Below, in pieces: positions 35,025 through 43,844 of a stretch of 64,000 nt of DNA. The notes beneath the pieces are model-generated. The model did no database searches and had not been told where the DNA came from. It worked only from the letters and a program-made list of their open reading frames with translations. The stretch's first letter is position 1. Every line of letters begins with the position of its first letter. The translations under genes and the position numbers were made by a program. Source of the DNA: CAXXFQ01 sp963674475 (GTDB taxonomy: Bacteria > Planctomycetota > Planctomycetia > Pirellulales > Thermoguttaceae); assembly GCA_963674475.2 (NCBI GenBank), contig CAXXFQ010000024.1, positions 434,001 through 498,000 of the forward strand. Reading direction: 5' to 3'.

Positions 35025-35116
35025 GTACCAATATGGGCACCCTATTTTGAGGTCTCTCTCTAACTCTAGACAGCGTAGAGATAGAAAACCACGGCATCGG
35101 TCTACGGAACCGAAGA
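35025..35116 (+). repeat. Dispersed ~95-bp repeat, copy 5
   Basis: GTACCAATATGGGCACCCTA to CGGTCTACGGAACCGAAG, then directly the zinc-ribbon pseudogene. Confidence 0.9.
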
Positions 35117-35520
35117 CCGCTTGCACGCCGCGTGTCGTGTTGACGAAAACAGCAAGCCGCAGCCGCCATCGAAACCACCCAGCATCCTCGAGCGAGCCAA
35201 GCATTATGCCGTCGCGGGTGCCCGGTGGAGTTCGGCCGGTTGCCCGAGCCGTAGCGACGAAGAGGTCGAAGCGATTCTTATTGCGTTTCGCATGAGTAAG
35301 ACCGGAGGGCTCCCAACGAGGAGCCCGGTTTTTCCTGAAATTTCAGGAATCACATGAAACCACTACCCTTCTGGATACCAAAAAATCTGCAAGACATGCA
35401 AAAACTACAACGGCGCCGGGTGCAACCTCTGCGGCTGTCGCGTCAATCGCAAGTGAGCCGCGAGAGCTCAATAAAGCCAGAATGGCAACCGAGCGGTGTC
35501 CGGTCGGGTTGTGGTGAGTT
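35117..35520 (+). pseudogene. Zinc-ribbon-like protein, copy 2, interrupted by a ~100-bp element
   Basis: Reads HAACRVDENSKPQPPSKPPS and ERAKHYAVAGARWSSAGCPS up to about 35286, then foreign sequence, and resumes near 35389 as CKTCKNYNGAGCNLCGCRVN. It is the same family as 12784-13127 but has no upstream part. The interruption is the 35287-35388 insertion. No function assigned. Confidence 0.75.
35287..35388 (+). repeat. ~100-bp two-hairpin insertion
   Basis: Contains GGGCTCCCAACGAGGAGCCC followed by a T-run (35307-35333) and then CCTGAAATTTCAGG. Its borders are defined by comparison with the uninterrupted zinc-ribbon copy at 12784-13127. A related sequence (GGGCTCTCAACGAGGAACCC, T-run, then CAG-A7-CTG) interrupts the IS256 remnant near 39010-39060. 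Confidence 0.75.
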
Positions 35521-35596
35521 AATCTTTCCACAAGTATCTAGCGATGCACCAGATGGCGACATGCCATTAGGTGGATCGGTCTCAAAGTAGAAATAG

Positions 35597-35643
35597 CTTA
35601 GCGAGATAGAGAATTACAGCATCGGTCTACGGAACTGAAAGGG
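35597..35643 (+). repeat. Dispersed repeat, partial copy 6
   Basis: Right half only: GAGATAGAGAATTACAGCAT then CGGTCTACGGAACTGAAAGG. From 35644 to 35833 I see no gene. Confidence 0.75.
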
Positions 35644-35774
35644 GTAAGGTATAAACAGCAGTCGAAAATTGCAACAATCACCGGCCCGAAAGGGAATGGC
35701 TAGGACAGCGCATATCGCCATCGCGTGAGTCTAAGAAACTGCCCGGTCCACAACAGTTCGACTAAGGTAAATTC

Positions 35775-35905
35775 TCTTGGCTTGTGGTCTTTATTGAGGT
35801 CTGCATTGCCAATGAACCGTTTCGAAGCGGAAACCGCAAAATCCGGCCGGAAAGGCCGGATTTTGCGGTCACATAAAGATCATTTAAAATGCATACATCA
35901 ATAAT
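35775..35905 (-). repeat. Partial duplicate of the region upstream of the deacetylase gene
   Basis: TTATTGAGGTCTGCATTGCC then AATGAACC, a hairpin rich in GCAAAATCCGCC-like sequence, and ACATCAATAA are all found in the same order at 38630-38765, directly upstream of the deacetylase. Suggests loss of a second copy of that gene from this spot. Confidence 0.65.
35834..35868 (-). terminator. Perfect 15-bp hairpin downstream of the glycosidase
   Basis: CCGCAAAATCCGGCC at 35834-35848 pairs exactly with 35854-35868 around GGAAA. It lies 90 bp beyond the stop of the minus-strand glycosidase gene and is the likely end of that transcript. Confidence 0.7.
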
Positions 35906-35957
35906 TCTCGAGTTCGAAGTTTTTATATGTAGCAGTTTCTCTCTTTTGACAATTTTT

Positions 35958-37754
35958 TTATTGTATGTCGTTTTTTAAATTCTTTTGAACACCGAGCTTC
36001 GCCTCGGCTTCGAGCGCCGCACGGCCCACGGTATCCGTAGGACCGGTAAAACCGGGACCACCGCCTGCGACATAACCATCGCTCCGGCCCGACGCATCGC
36101 GGCTGACCCAAAACGCATATAACGATCCTTGTTGTAGCGTGAAGCGAAATCGCACCGTTTTGCCTTGTAAGTCCGCCAAATCCTCTTTGTCGTTCCAGAC
36201 GATTTCCTGCAACGTGCTGTCAACTTGCACGGGACAGCATTGGTCTAACGTGTAAGGAGCAATTGGCTGACCGGTCTGGTCAAGAATTTCGACGCGAAGC
36301 TCGCCTTGCGGGGCATCCACATTGACGAACAGACGCGAACCGGTGAAGCGAACCGGACGTGTGGTTAGCGTGCCGGTCTTTGCGTCTGTATCCATCGAAG
36401 CAAAGCCATCTCGTCGCAAAAAAGCGATTCCGGTCGATCCATTGCAGTACATGCCGTTCTTGAATTTGGCCCGATGGGTTTTGTTGGCATCGCCCTGAAA
36501 TGCGCCATAATAAAACCATAACTTGTCGCCACGAACACAGCATAGGTTATGCAATGATCGCACATAGGCACGATCCCAAACGTCGCGACGTTCTGCCGGA
36601 ATGCTGGCACGCCGATCGGGACGATACCAGTGAAAACCATCGCGACTATAGGCAAAGTTCGGTTCGGTGATTTTCGGCAGTCCCGTGGCGTTGCACTTGT
36701 CGTTGGTCGGACCACGCCAAATATCAAAAGAACCAAGCATGATGCTTTCGTAGGCTACCGCGTTGAGGTTGTAGAGCTGCGGCGTTTGCTGGAACATGGA
36801 ATCCTTCGGATCGTCGCGGTCTGCCGTTGCCCAAGGCACCGGCTGATTGGGATTCGTTTTTGCCCCGGACCAAACATCGAATTTCTTCCATTTCGCCCCG
36901 GCCAAAAAGTCGTCGGCCTCCCAGTAGTGACGCGAACGACCGCGGAAGTTGGAACGCAAACTGTAAACCCATTTCTTACGAAAGGGGTTGTGAAACATGT
37001 TGCTGCAATCGCCTGTGTGCCCGGTTGGTACACGGCCGGTCCAATGAATGCCGTCCGATGATGTCATACATACGCCCTTCAGGGGGCGACCACAAGATAT
37101 ATGCTCGTCGAACTCATATACCATCATGAACAGCTTATAACGTTGTTGCGGATTCTTGGTTTGTAGATCAAGTACAATCGTCCAGGTATCAGGCAACCTA
37201 TCCAGCGGCAATACCCGATTCGTACCAGGCACCACGTCCAATGAAGGACGCTCCCATGTCAGTCCATCCTTGCTTGTGACATAGCAAATGGTATGGATCC
37301 AACCGGCGTCGTACCACATTTTGAATATTTGCTCTGCCGGATCCCACCATAAACCTCCCTTGCCCATTGCTTCTGCATTATTGCCTCGCCCTTGTTCCAC
37401 CTGGTTTTCGCATTTTAAAACCGGGTTGCCTTTGTACTTCTTCGGGCGATGGTAGGTTCGTTTAAGTGAAGTAGACTCGATGAGAAAATCATCCACGAAA
37501 AGCTGACGGCCTATGTCAATCGGTACCACTTCGGGACGTGACTTCAAATAGGGCACCGGCATGGGAGCCGTGTCTTTCGGATAGTTATTGTTTGGCGGCC
37601 ATACTTCCGGCAGCACAATACCGTTATAGAGACATTCACCGTTGTTTTCGCTCGGCGGATTTTGGTTCTGGTTCGGTCTAATGTCGTTAAGCTCTGCTGC
37701 AGAGGCCCAACAACTTGCAATCCACAAAATAGCAAGGGCTATTGACATTCGCAT
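35958..37754 (-). CDS. Secreted beta-propeller glycoside hydrolase-like protein
   Basis: A 598-residue protein with a clear signal peptide (MRMSIALAILWIASCWASAA). The main domain (about 75-480) looks like a five-bladed propeller of the GH43/GH32/DUF superfamily, with recurring blades such as KMWYDAGWIHTICYVTSKDG, VCMTSSDGIHWTGR and FAYSRDGFHWYRPDRR, and a C-terminal beta-sandwich region with VRFTGSRLFVNVDAPQGELR. GRQLFVDDFLIE near residue 83 is a common opening of such planctomycete proteins and provides an acidic pair. Likely degrades or binds a polysaccharide outside the cytoplasm. Adjacent to the deacetylase at 37808, with a 53-bp gap, so probably co-transcribed. Confidence 0.82.
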   Translation of the reverse strand: MRMSIALAILWIASCWASAAELNDIRPNQNQNPPSENNGECLYNGIVLPEVWPPNNNYPKDTAPMPVPYLKSRPEVVPIDIGRQLFVDDFLIESTSLKRTYHRPKKYKGNPVLKCENQVEQGRGNNAEAMGKGGLWWDPAEQIFKMWYDAGWIHTICYVTSKDGLTWERPSLDVVPGTNRVLPLDRLPDTWTIVLDLQTKNPQQRYKLFMMVYEFDEHISCGRPLKGVCMTSSDGIHWTGRVPTGHTGDCSNMFHNPFRKKWVYSLRSNFRGRSRHYWEADDFLAGAKWKKFDVWSGAKTNPNQPVPWATADRDDPKDSMFQQTPQLYNLNAVAYESIMLGSFDIWRGPTNDKCNATGLPKITEPNFAYSRDGFHWYRPDRRASIPAERRDVWDRAYVRSLHNLCCVRGDKLWFYYGAFQGDANKTHRAKFKNGMYCNGSTGIAFLRRDGFASMDTDAKTGTLTTRPVRFTGSRLFVNVDAPQGELRVEILDQTGQPIAPYTLDQCCPVQVDSTLQEIVWNDKEDLADLQGKTVRFRFTLQQGSLYAFWVSRDASGRSDGYVAGGGPGFTGPTDTVGRAALEAEAKLGVQKNLKNDIQ

Positions 37755-37807
37755 GAAAAAACTCCTTGTAACGGAGAGAAATATTTGTGCAAAACTTTAG
37801 CAATATT

Positions 37808-38623
37808 CTAGGGCAGTTCGTCATAACCGATAGCGGGCAGCCCTATTTTTTTGGCGTGGGCAAGGATCTTTCGCAAAACCTTCGGCCGCAGGTGATGGCC
37901 TGGGCCGTTGTCGCTGATGTTGTGGCCGTAAAGTACGAGCACTTCACCCCGCGATTTGGCTCGTTGCATCGCTTCGCAGATTTGTTCAAAGTAGTCGTCC
38001 GGGCGTTTTTCTGTGCCTGTGTAGTCGATGTTGATTCCGCGCAGGCAACCTGTTTGGGCAACTTTGTCGGCGGGGATGAAGATGGCGCTTACGTCTTTGA
38101 GTTTTTTTTCTTTGGTTATCCCGATCCCGATACTGGTGCGAAGGTGGCGGAAAACGTTTAGTAGTGCTTCGTCGGTTTCCGTATTGCGTTGGCTGTTAGG
38201 GTATGAAAAGGCAGTAGGCGAGAACCCGGCTGTTTTCAAGGCTTGCATCGCTGGGGTAATTTCCGCTTCCATGTACTTTTCAATACCGTGTTTTTCCACG
38301 AAGTCGACCGCCTTGCGATGCCGCATGCTGTGACACCCGATCGAGTGGCCAGCCTCATGCAAACGAGTAAGGTCGGCAATCTGTTGTTTTGATAGCCGGT
38401 CAGGCTGCATTACGAAGAACGTTGCATGGGCGTCGAACTCCTCGAATATCTTGGCGGCGGCCATCCATTGTGATACGAACAGATCGTCGAAGGAAAGCAG
38501 AACGGCCCCCTTGGATAGGTCTACCGTGTGACTTTCTTCGGCCCTTAGATTCTCGGTTCCGATCGTAGCTATAATTGAGATGGCGCTAAGAACTATTGTT
38601 AGAAGAAATAGTGGAGTCTTCAT
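37808..38623 (-). CDS. Exported polysaccharide deacetylase (NodB-like)
   Basis: A 271-residue carbohydrate esterase of family 4 type. After a signal peptide (MKTPLFLLTIVLSAI), the NodB motif 1 Asp pair is in AVLLSFDDLFVSQW and the metal His pair is in GHSIGCHSMRHRK. The C-terminal half has VLVLYGHNISDNGPGHHL. ATG 38623 is used, since AAGGAA lies upstream; the frame extends to 38710 but that part belongs to the leader. It probably removes acetyl groups from a glycan, in concert with the propeller enzyme encoded downstream. Confidence 0.88.
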   Translation of the reverse strand: MKTPLFLLTIVLSAISIIATIGTENLRAEESHTVDLSKGAVLLSFDDLFVSQWMAAAKIFEEFDAHATFFVMQPDRLSKQQIADLTRLHEAGHSIGCHSMRHRKAVDFVEKHGIEKYMEAEITPAMQALKTAGFSPTAFSYPNSQRNTETDEALLNVFRHLRTSIGIGITKEKKLKDVSAIFIPADKVAQTGCLRGINIDYTGTEKRPDDYFEQICEAMQRAKSRGEVLVLYGHNISDNGPGHHLRPKVLRKILAHAKKIGLPAIGYDELP

Positions 38624-38629
38624 GGCGTG

Positions 38630-38765
38630 ATGTTCCTTATTGAGGGTTGCATTGCCAATGAACCTTCCCACGTACCAAAGTCCAGCAAAATCCGCCTGGT
38701 ACAGGCGCATTTGCGGCTGCGTGAGGATTATTGGCTATGTGGACATCAATAAATCTGAATTTTTG
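38630..38765 (-). promoter_or_regulatory. Leader region of the deacetylase with hairpin
   Basis: Contains TTATTGAGGGTTGCATTGCC, an imperfect hairpin GCAAAATCCGCCT/AGGCGCATTTGC at about 38694-38715 and ACATCAATAA; the same elements recur at 35775-35905. It may hold both the terminator of the gene fragment at 38784 and the deacetylase promoter. Confidence 0.5.
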
Positions 38766-38783
38766 TAAAGTCGATTCTGAGTA

Positions 38784-38930
38784 CTATAAAAACCGATCAA
38801 TAGGAGGGGTGGGATTTCCAAAATAATCCAAGATCCAATTGTCAACCATTTCAAAAAACACAAACAAATCATCGCTCATCTGGGACTTTACTAACTGTGC
38901 AAAATGAGGTGCCCTACGGTTGGCGGAGCA
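38784..38930 (-). other. C-terminal fragment of an unidentified protein
   Basis: The minus strand ends APHFAQLVKSQMSDDLFVFF, then EMVDNWILDYFGNPTPPIDR and FL. It has coding character but is cut at its 5' side by the IS256 remnant, so no start is available. I do not recognise the family. Confidence 0.4.
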
Positions 38931-39262
38931 GGACCAGCTTTGGCGGGATGGCTTGAAAAGGCGGGCCATATCGGTTTCCTTGGATGTATTGTTGAGCCTT
39001 GCGTAAGTAGTATCCCGAGGGCTCTCAACGAGGAACCCGGTTTTTCAGAAAAAAACTGAAACACAAGGGCTCACTCCTTTTGCAAAGACCAATAACCTCA
39101 ATACCAAGGAGACTTTTATGCCCCACTGTGATCATTATACCGTTTGCAGCGATGCAGTGGAACTACTTGCTTAAAATGAATTTGACGGAATGGCTCAGAC
39201 GCTCGAAATACTCATGAACGAACCCATGAAACTCGAAAGAGACGAAGTGCTTGGGGCTGCGG
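38931..39262 (+). pseudogene. IS256-family element, 5' remnant
   Basis: Matches the left part of the intact element at 47180-48534: GGCTTGAAAAGGCGGGCCAT and TCGGTTTCCTTGGA, then, after a ~100-bp two-hairpin insertion, GGAGACTTTTATG and a transposase start (MPHCDHYTVCSDAVELLA, stop, then NEFDGMAQTLEILMNEPMKL). A stop codon interrupts after about 18 residues and the gene ends at the tandem repeats. Confidence 0.85.
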
Positions 39263-39270
39263 GGGGCGGT

Positions 39271-39540
39271 AGGAGCTTCCGCTCCATTGTGATTTTCAAA
39301 GCGGTGCGGCAGCACCAACCCGCCCCCGGTCGTACCGGGCCGCGAGCCGCGGTGGGCAGTAGGAGCTTCCGCTCCATTGTGATTTTCAAAGTGGTGTGGT
39401 AGCACCTACCCGTTCCCGGTCGTACCAGGCCGCGAGCCGCGGTGGGCAGTAGGAGCTTCCGCTCCATTGTGATTTTCAAAGTGGTGTGGTAGCACCTACC
39501 CGTTCCCGGTCGTACCGGGCCGCGAGCCGCGGTGGCGAAT
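39271..39540. repeat. Three tandem 90-bp repeats
   Basis: Units start at 39271, 39361 and 39451 with AGGAGCTTCCGCTCCATTGT. Each unit contains a GGAGC/GCTCC hairpin, GTGGTGTGGTAGCACCTACC-type sequence and CCGCGAGCCGCGG. Units 2 and 3 differ by very few bases, unit 1 by more. The unit is a multiple of three and reads through on the minus strand, but no gene context supports translation. From 39541 to 39838 no gene is seen; an SD for the next gene lies at 39830-39838. Confidence 0.9.
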
Positions 39541-39846
39541 GTGTGCGACTTGGCTCGCTTTGGAAATATTTACTAATCGATGGAACGTGCACGCCTCCGG
39601 CAGTCGGTCCTCTCAGACCCGCGATGCGGTCGCCTATGGTGGTAGTAATCGAGGTACTCGGTTAGGATGTGCCGGAGGACCAGATCAAGAAAGGGCGAAG
39701 GTGTATGTGCTCGTTTACGGAACTGCCCCCCACTATGAGAAAAATTCTAGTTATATAGAAGGTTCCTATTGACTGGTGGGTTTCATCCTGCCATCTTCTA
39801 GTTAACTAAAATACCGTCTCGGTGCTTTTCGAAGGAGGTTTTGCTC

Positions 39847-40251
39847 ATGGCCCGTCCCAAGCCGGAACATCCCACACGGCTCGAACTGCAAATTCTCAAA
39901 TTGCTCTGGGAACGCTCTCCTTCGCCGGTACGCGAGGTACGCCAGGCCTTGGCCGAGTCAGGACGAGACTTGGCTCATACCTCGGTGATTACCACTCTTA
40001 ACTCGATGACGCGTAAGAAGTATCTGCGTCGTTTCATGCAGGGAAATGCCTGTATGTTTTCGGCGCAAATCAGTCGCGAAGACGTACAAGGGGGGATGTT
40101 GAGCGACATCGTTCATCGCGTCTACGACGGATCGGTCAAAGAGGTCGTATTGGGGCTATTCGATTGCGGTGAACTCAATGCCGCCGAACTGAAGGAATTA
40201 CGGACTCTCATCAGCCGAAAGGTGAAGGAGCAGAAAAATGAGCGAGAGTAA
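39847..40251 (+). CDS. BlaI/MecI-family transcriptional repressor
   Basis: A 134-residue winged-helix repressor: PTRLELQILKLLWERSPSPV and LAHTSVITTLNSMTRKKYLR make up the DNA-binding domain, and the C-terminal half (IVHRVYDGSVKEVVLGLFDC) the dimerisation helix. GAAGGAGG at about 39830-39838 sets ATG 39847; TTG 39841 is too close. It overlaps the M56 gene by 14 bases, the standard repressor-sensor pairing, in which the M56 protease inactivates the repressor on a cell-envelope signal. In planctomycetes such pairs are common and need not involve beta-lactams. Confidence 0.94.
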   Translation: MARPKPEHPTRLELQILKLLWERSPSPVREVRQALAESGRDLAHTSVITTLNSMTRKKYLRRFMQGNACMFSAQISREDVQGGMLSDIVHRVYDGSVKEVVLGLFDCGELNAAELKELRTLISRKVKEQKNERE

Positions 40252-43200
40252 TTTGGGGCAGGTGTTCGATTGGGTAGCGGCCGGTTGCTTTTCGCAGTTG
40301 ACGATCGCGCTTGGGCATTTTCTCTGGCAAGGGTGTGTCATTGCTATTTTTTATGCGGTCTTGACCCGATTATTGAGGGTGGCAACAGCCAACACGCGGT
40401 ATCTTATGGGAGTGGGGGCTTTGCTAGTGATGGCGATTTGCCTTCCAATGACGCTTCAGCTGCTTCCTGTGGGCCAGACGACGGATTGGGAGAGCGCGAG
40501 TGGGCTTGACACGGTTTCAACGCCACAAGAGAAGTACGAGAACGCCGCGGCAACTGCCATTTTAATACAGAAACCGGCCGACACGGTTTCATTTCCACGT
40601 GATGAACCGTTGACACAGCCGCTAGCAGGAAATCATCTTTTCGGATTCACTGCTTGGGTATTGCCTTATATAAGCGTTCTTTATTTATTCGGCGTGGTCG
40701 CTATGCTCGCGAGACTTTTTCTCGGGCTTCAGGGAGGGCGACGTCTGCGACGAGAATGTGCGCAGATAACAGATGCCACGATGCTTGAATTAGTGGGAAA
40801 ACACGCGCGCCGCATGGGTATGCGTGTCGTTCCGTTGATAGGCGTTTGCGGACGGGTCAGCGCCCCGGTAGTCGTAGGGGTATTGCGTCCCATGATCTTG
40901 ATGCCGATCGGCCTGATGTCCGGTTTGACGCTCCGAGAACTCGAAGCGGTGATGATTCACGAATTGGCCCATATCTGTCGTTTCGACCCGATTGTCAACG
41001 TGCTGCAGCGGCTGGTCGAGGCCATGCTGTTTTTTCATCCGGCTGTCTGGTGGGTCAGCCGCCGTGTCAGCGTCGAACGAGAAAACGCCTGCGACGATTT
41101 GGTGCTACGAACCGACTGCGACCGAAATGAATACGCCGAAGCACTGGTCCACATGGCCGAACTTTGCATGGCCACCGGCAATCGACAGATGGTCGGATCG
41201 CCAACCTTGGCAGCCACTGGCAAAAACGCCTCACAGTTTCGGCGTCGGGTGCTACGCGTTCTCCAACAGGAGGATCCGGTCCCGGTCCGGTTGACGACGC
41301 CCGGCATCACGGCCTCGATACTACTTGTCCTGACACTACTGCTTACCCCGGCCGCCGTACGAGAAATGGCGTGGGCCGGGTGTGACGTGGAGTCAACAGG
41401 CAAAGCATCGTCGCTCCCTCAAGAGCATCAACCGGTATCGATGACCGCCGAGGAGTTCGGGGCTCTTTCAGCCGAAGAGCAACGCAAGTTGTTGGTCGAT
41501 GCTTTTCAGCGGCGATTGCAACACGCGGAGAATTTGCACTACGAAGGGGAATTGATTCAGAAGGTTCACGAAAACCGCGATGGCAAGCCCGGTAGACCGG
41601 TAAAGATTCCCGGACCATATCCCTTGGGGTTACGTCGAGTCATTCGCTACTGGCAACTGGGCGATTCCTTTCGAAAGGACATCGAAAGGTACAAGCTTCC
41701 CAGCAACGCAGAGCCGGATTCTTGGAGTTTCTGTGGCGTCGATGCGCAGGAAGGATTAGGGCGAACCACCAGTTTTAGTAAAGAGATCAAGCCTTCATTG
41801 CAGGGGCAGGTGCAGTATCCCTTCAAGCCGCCGTGCAGGCCGTGCCGTTGGGGCTACGATTTCTGGATCCAAAGCATACCCAACAAAGGAAAAGGCACTG
41901 GTTTTAATGAGAAATGTTTGTTTTACCAACTATTGAAGCTCAAAGACCATTATCAAATTGAAGCTCCAGTGGCGGGCGGCAAAATTCGGCTTACCGTTCC
42001 ATGGCAATTTCCTCAGGAAAACGATTCGGGAGGTCGCCGAGTGTTTTTGCTCGATCCTCGGAAAGGTTTCTTGCCTGTGCGTTACGAAGGACGGCAGAAT
42101 TGGCAACTGACCAACGGTCAAAAGCTTTGGATGGAGGAGCGATTCACCGTGGAAGAGAGTCGTCTTGTGGGCGATGTGTGGATGCCCATCAAAATGACGG
42201 AAACGCGGTCCTCTTCCCCCTCTCGCGATCAGCCCGATCGAATTGCTGTAGATAAGACCACGGTGACAAAAATCGAGCAGGGCCAGCTGACACGAGCCGA
42301 CATCAAGGCTCCACCGTTTCCGGAAGGAATGTTGGTTCAGGATACCGTCGAGGGTGTGACTTACACGGCAGATGCGCAAGGTCGACCGGGACCGGACCTC
42401 AAGCTGGCCCCAAACTGGAAACACGATTCGCCCGAGGGTTGGAAAGAAGGCAAACCGTTTGGCAATGACTCGATGGCCAGCCATTTTTATCGCGACGACA
42501 TGAAAAAACTTGCCAAAGTGAGAAATGAGGAAAAAGTCAAACGAAACGATGCGAAAAAGAACCTGGATATACTGAAAAACGACTCGTCCGACAAACTGGA
42601 CAAGCGAATCAAAGCTGGTTTGGAAATCCTGCGAGAATCCCGGGTTGGCCAGGACGAACCTACCTGGGCCGCGTCCATCCGCGAACTGATCGAGATCGGC
42701 AAGCCGGCAGTTCCGAAACTTACCGAAGAGCTCGATCGAACCGAAAGCGGAACCATGTTGCGGGCAATGGGATTCACCTTACGCGGAATCGGCGATCCGC
42801 GGGCAGTGCCTGCCTTGATCCGCTCGATACCACGCACACTGCAACCAGCCAGCAGTGATTGTGTTCTGCGACTGGATGACGATCCTGAGCTCGGTAAATT
42901 CATGGCGAAGCATGACACTCAGACCGGCAATGAATCCAACAATGGATCATTTTCTTACAGACGTCCTATACACGAAATTATGTCTGCGCTGGAAAAACTA
43001 ACGGGCAAAAAGTTTCCCCGCGAAGATATTAATTTTGTGTACCTAGAGGGCGGCGAGAAGCAACGTCGTGTCAAAAAGGAGATTTTCCTGCAGTTGGCAC
43101 GGCAATGGGCCGACTGGTGGTCAAACAATTGGCAACGATATGTTCAAAGCGAGGATGAAGCGCAACTCGATCTGATCCAAAAAAATCTGGACCATTATGC

Positions 43201-43810
43201 CCAGGCGATTTCCCAGAGTCCAATGCACAAGGCGACGGGGGAATTTCCACGTGGGAGAAATCTGAAAGTGTCTAACGGGGCGCTTAATACCTTTATAAGA
43301 TCTTTCAAGGAAAGACCTTCAGAAGGTTTTTTGGATCTCGATAGTGGACGCTATCCGACACCGAGCAAGACGCTTGTTGAATCGTCTCCCGAACACGAAC
43401 CGTCGAAAGAATTACTCAACTGGGCCGAGCGAGAAGGGGTCGATCTGATTACGCTGAAAGCCGAAATCCCCGGTACCGATCAATGGTACTACCTTTTTTG
43501 GCCTGTCGGAATGAAAGTGTGGCGTATCGACAACAGCCGTTACAATCGAATCGTAGAAGAACTTCGTCAGGGCAAAAAACTGGATCTGCCCGAGCCCTAT
43601 CAGGGCCCGTTGGCACTGATGAATGAAAAAAACGGGGAGTACCACAAGAACGAAATGACGCGTTATCTTTTCATCACCAAAGAAGGCACCTGCGGAAGAT
43701 TACAGCTGAAAGCCCCCTTGTTCCAGGAGTTCAAACCGGGCGCGATCTTTTTACATCAAGAGGCTGGGTTGCGTTACGATTTTATTTATGAAGATGACGC
43801 AGGTGAATAA
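40238..43810 (+). CDS. BlaR1/MecR1-type M56 membrane metalloprotease with a large extracytoplasmic region
   Basis: An 1190-residue sensor. The membrane part has helices near residues 18-48, 53-76 and 125-155; the zinc protease motif HELAHICRFD begins at about 241, with the third ligand region ENACDDLVL near 285; a further helix (GITASILLVLTLLLTPAAV) is near 355. About 800 residues follow: a segment with repeated Trp/Arg-rich beta motifs, a charged helical stretch, and HEAT-like repeats (GKPAVPKLTEELDRTESGTM, GIGDPRAVPALIRSIP). A penicillin-binding domain is not evident, so the signal is probably not a beta-lactam. It forms a two-gene operon with the BlaI-like repressor and may control unlinked genes. 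Confidence 0.88.
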   Translation: MSESNLGQVFDWVAAGCFSQLTIALGHFLWQGCVIAIFYAVLTRLLRVATANTRYLMGVGALLVMAICLPMTLQLLPVGQTTDWESASGLDTVSTPQEKYENAAATAILIQKPADTVSFPRDEPLTQPLAGNHLFGFTAWVLPYISVLYLFGVVAMLARLFLGLQGGRRLRRECAQITDATMLELVGKHARRMGMRVVPLIGVCGRVSAPVVVGVLRPMILMPIGLMSGLTLRELEAVMIHELAHICRFDPIVNVLQRLVEAMLFFHPAVWWVSRRVSVERENACDDLVLRTDCDRNEYAEALVHMAELCMATGNRQMVGSPTLAATGKNASQFRRRVLRVLQQEDPVPVRLTTPGITASILLVLTLLLTPAAVREMAWAGCDVESTGKASSLPQEHQPVSMTAEEFGALSAEEQRKLLVDAFQRRLQHAENLHYEGELIQKVHENRDGKPGRPVKIPGPYPLGLRRVIRYWQLGDSFRKDIERYKLPSNAEPDSWSFCGVDAQEGLGRTTSFSKEIKPSLQGQVQYPFKPPCRPCRWGYDFWIQSIPNKGKGTGFNEKCLFYQLLKLKDHYQIEAPVAGGKIRLTVPWQFPQENDSGGRRVFLLDPRKGFLPVRYEGRQNWQLTNGQKLWMEERFTVEESRLVGDVWMPIKMTETRSSSPSRDQPDRIAVDKTTVTKIEQGQLTRADIKAPPFPEGMLVQDTVEGVTYTADAQGRPGPDLKLAPNWKHDSPEGWKEGKPFGNDSMASHFYRDDMKKLAKVRNEEKVKRNDAKKNLDILKNDSSDKLDKRIKAGLEILRESRVGQDEPTWAASIRELIEIGKPAVPKLTEELDRTESGTMLRAMGFTLRGIGDPRAVPALIRSIPRTLQPASSDCVLRLDDDPELGKFMAKHDTQTGNESNNGSFSYRRPIHEIMSALEKLTGKKFPREDINFVYLEGGEKQRRVKKEIFLQLARQWADWWSNNWQRYVQSEDEAQLDLIQKNLDHYAQAISQSPMHKATGEFPRGRNLKVSNGALNTFIRSFKERPSEGFLDLDSGRYPTPSKTLVESSPEHEPSKELLNWAEREGVDLITLKAEIPGTDQWYYLFWPVGMKVWRIDNSRYNRIVEELRQGKKLDLPEPYQGPLALMNEKNGEYHKNEMTRYLFITKEGTCGRLQLKAPLFQEFKPGAIFLHQEAGLRYDFIYEDDAGE

Positions 43811-43844
43811 AAAACCCTTCTAAAATTAACCGTTTCAGGAAGTG

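Noticed and set aside
39271..39540. Possible CRISPR array
   Set aside because: The 90-bp units follow each other without unique spacers and contain internal hairpins; no cas gene is near.
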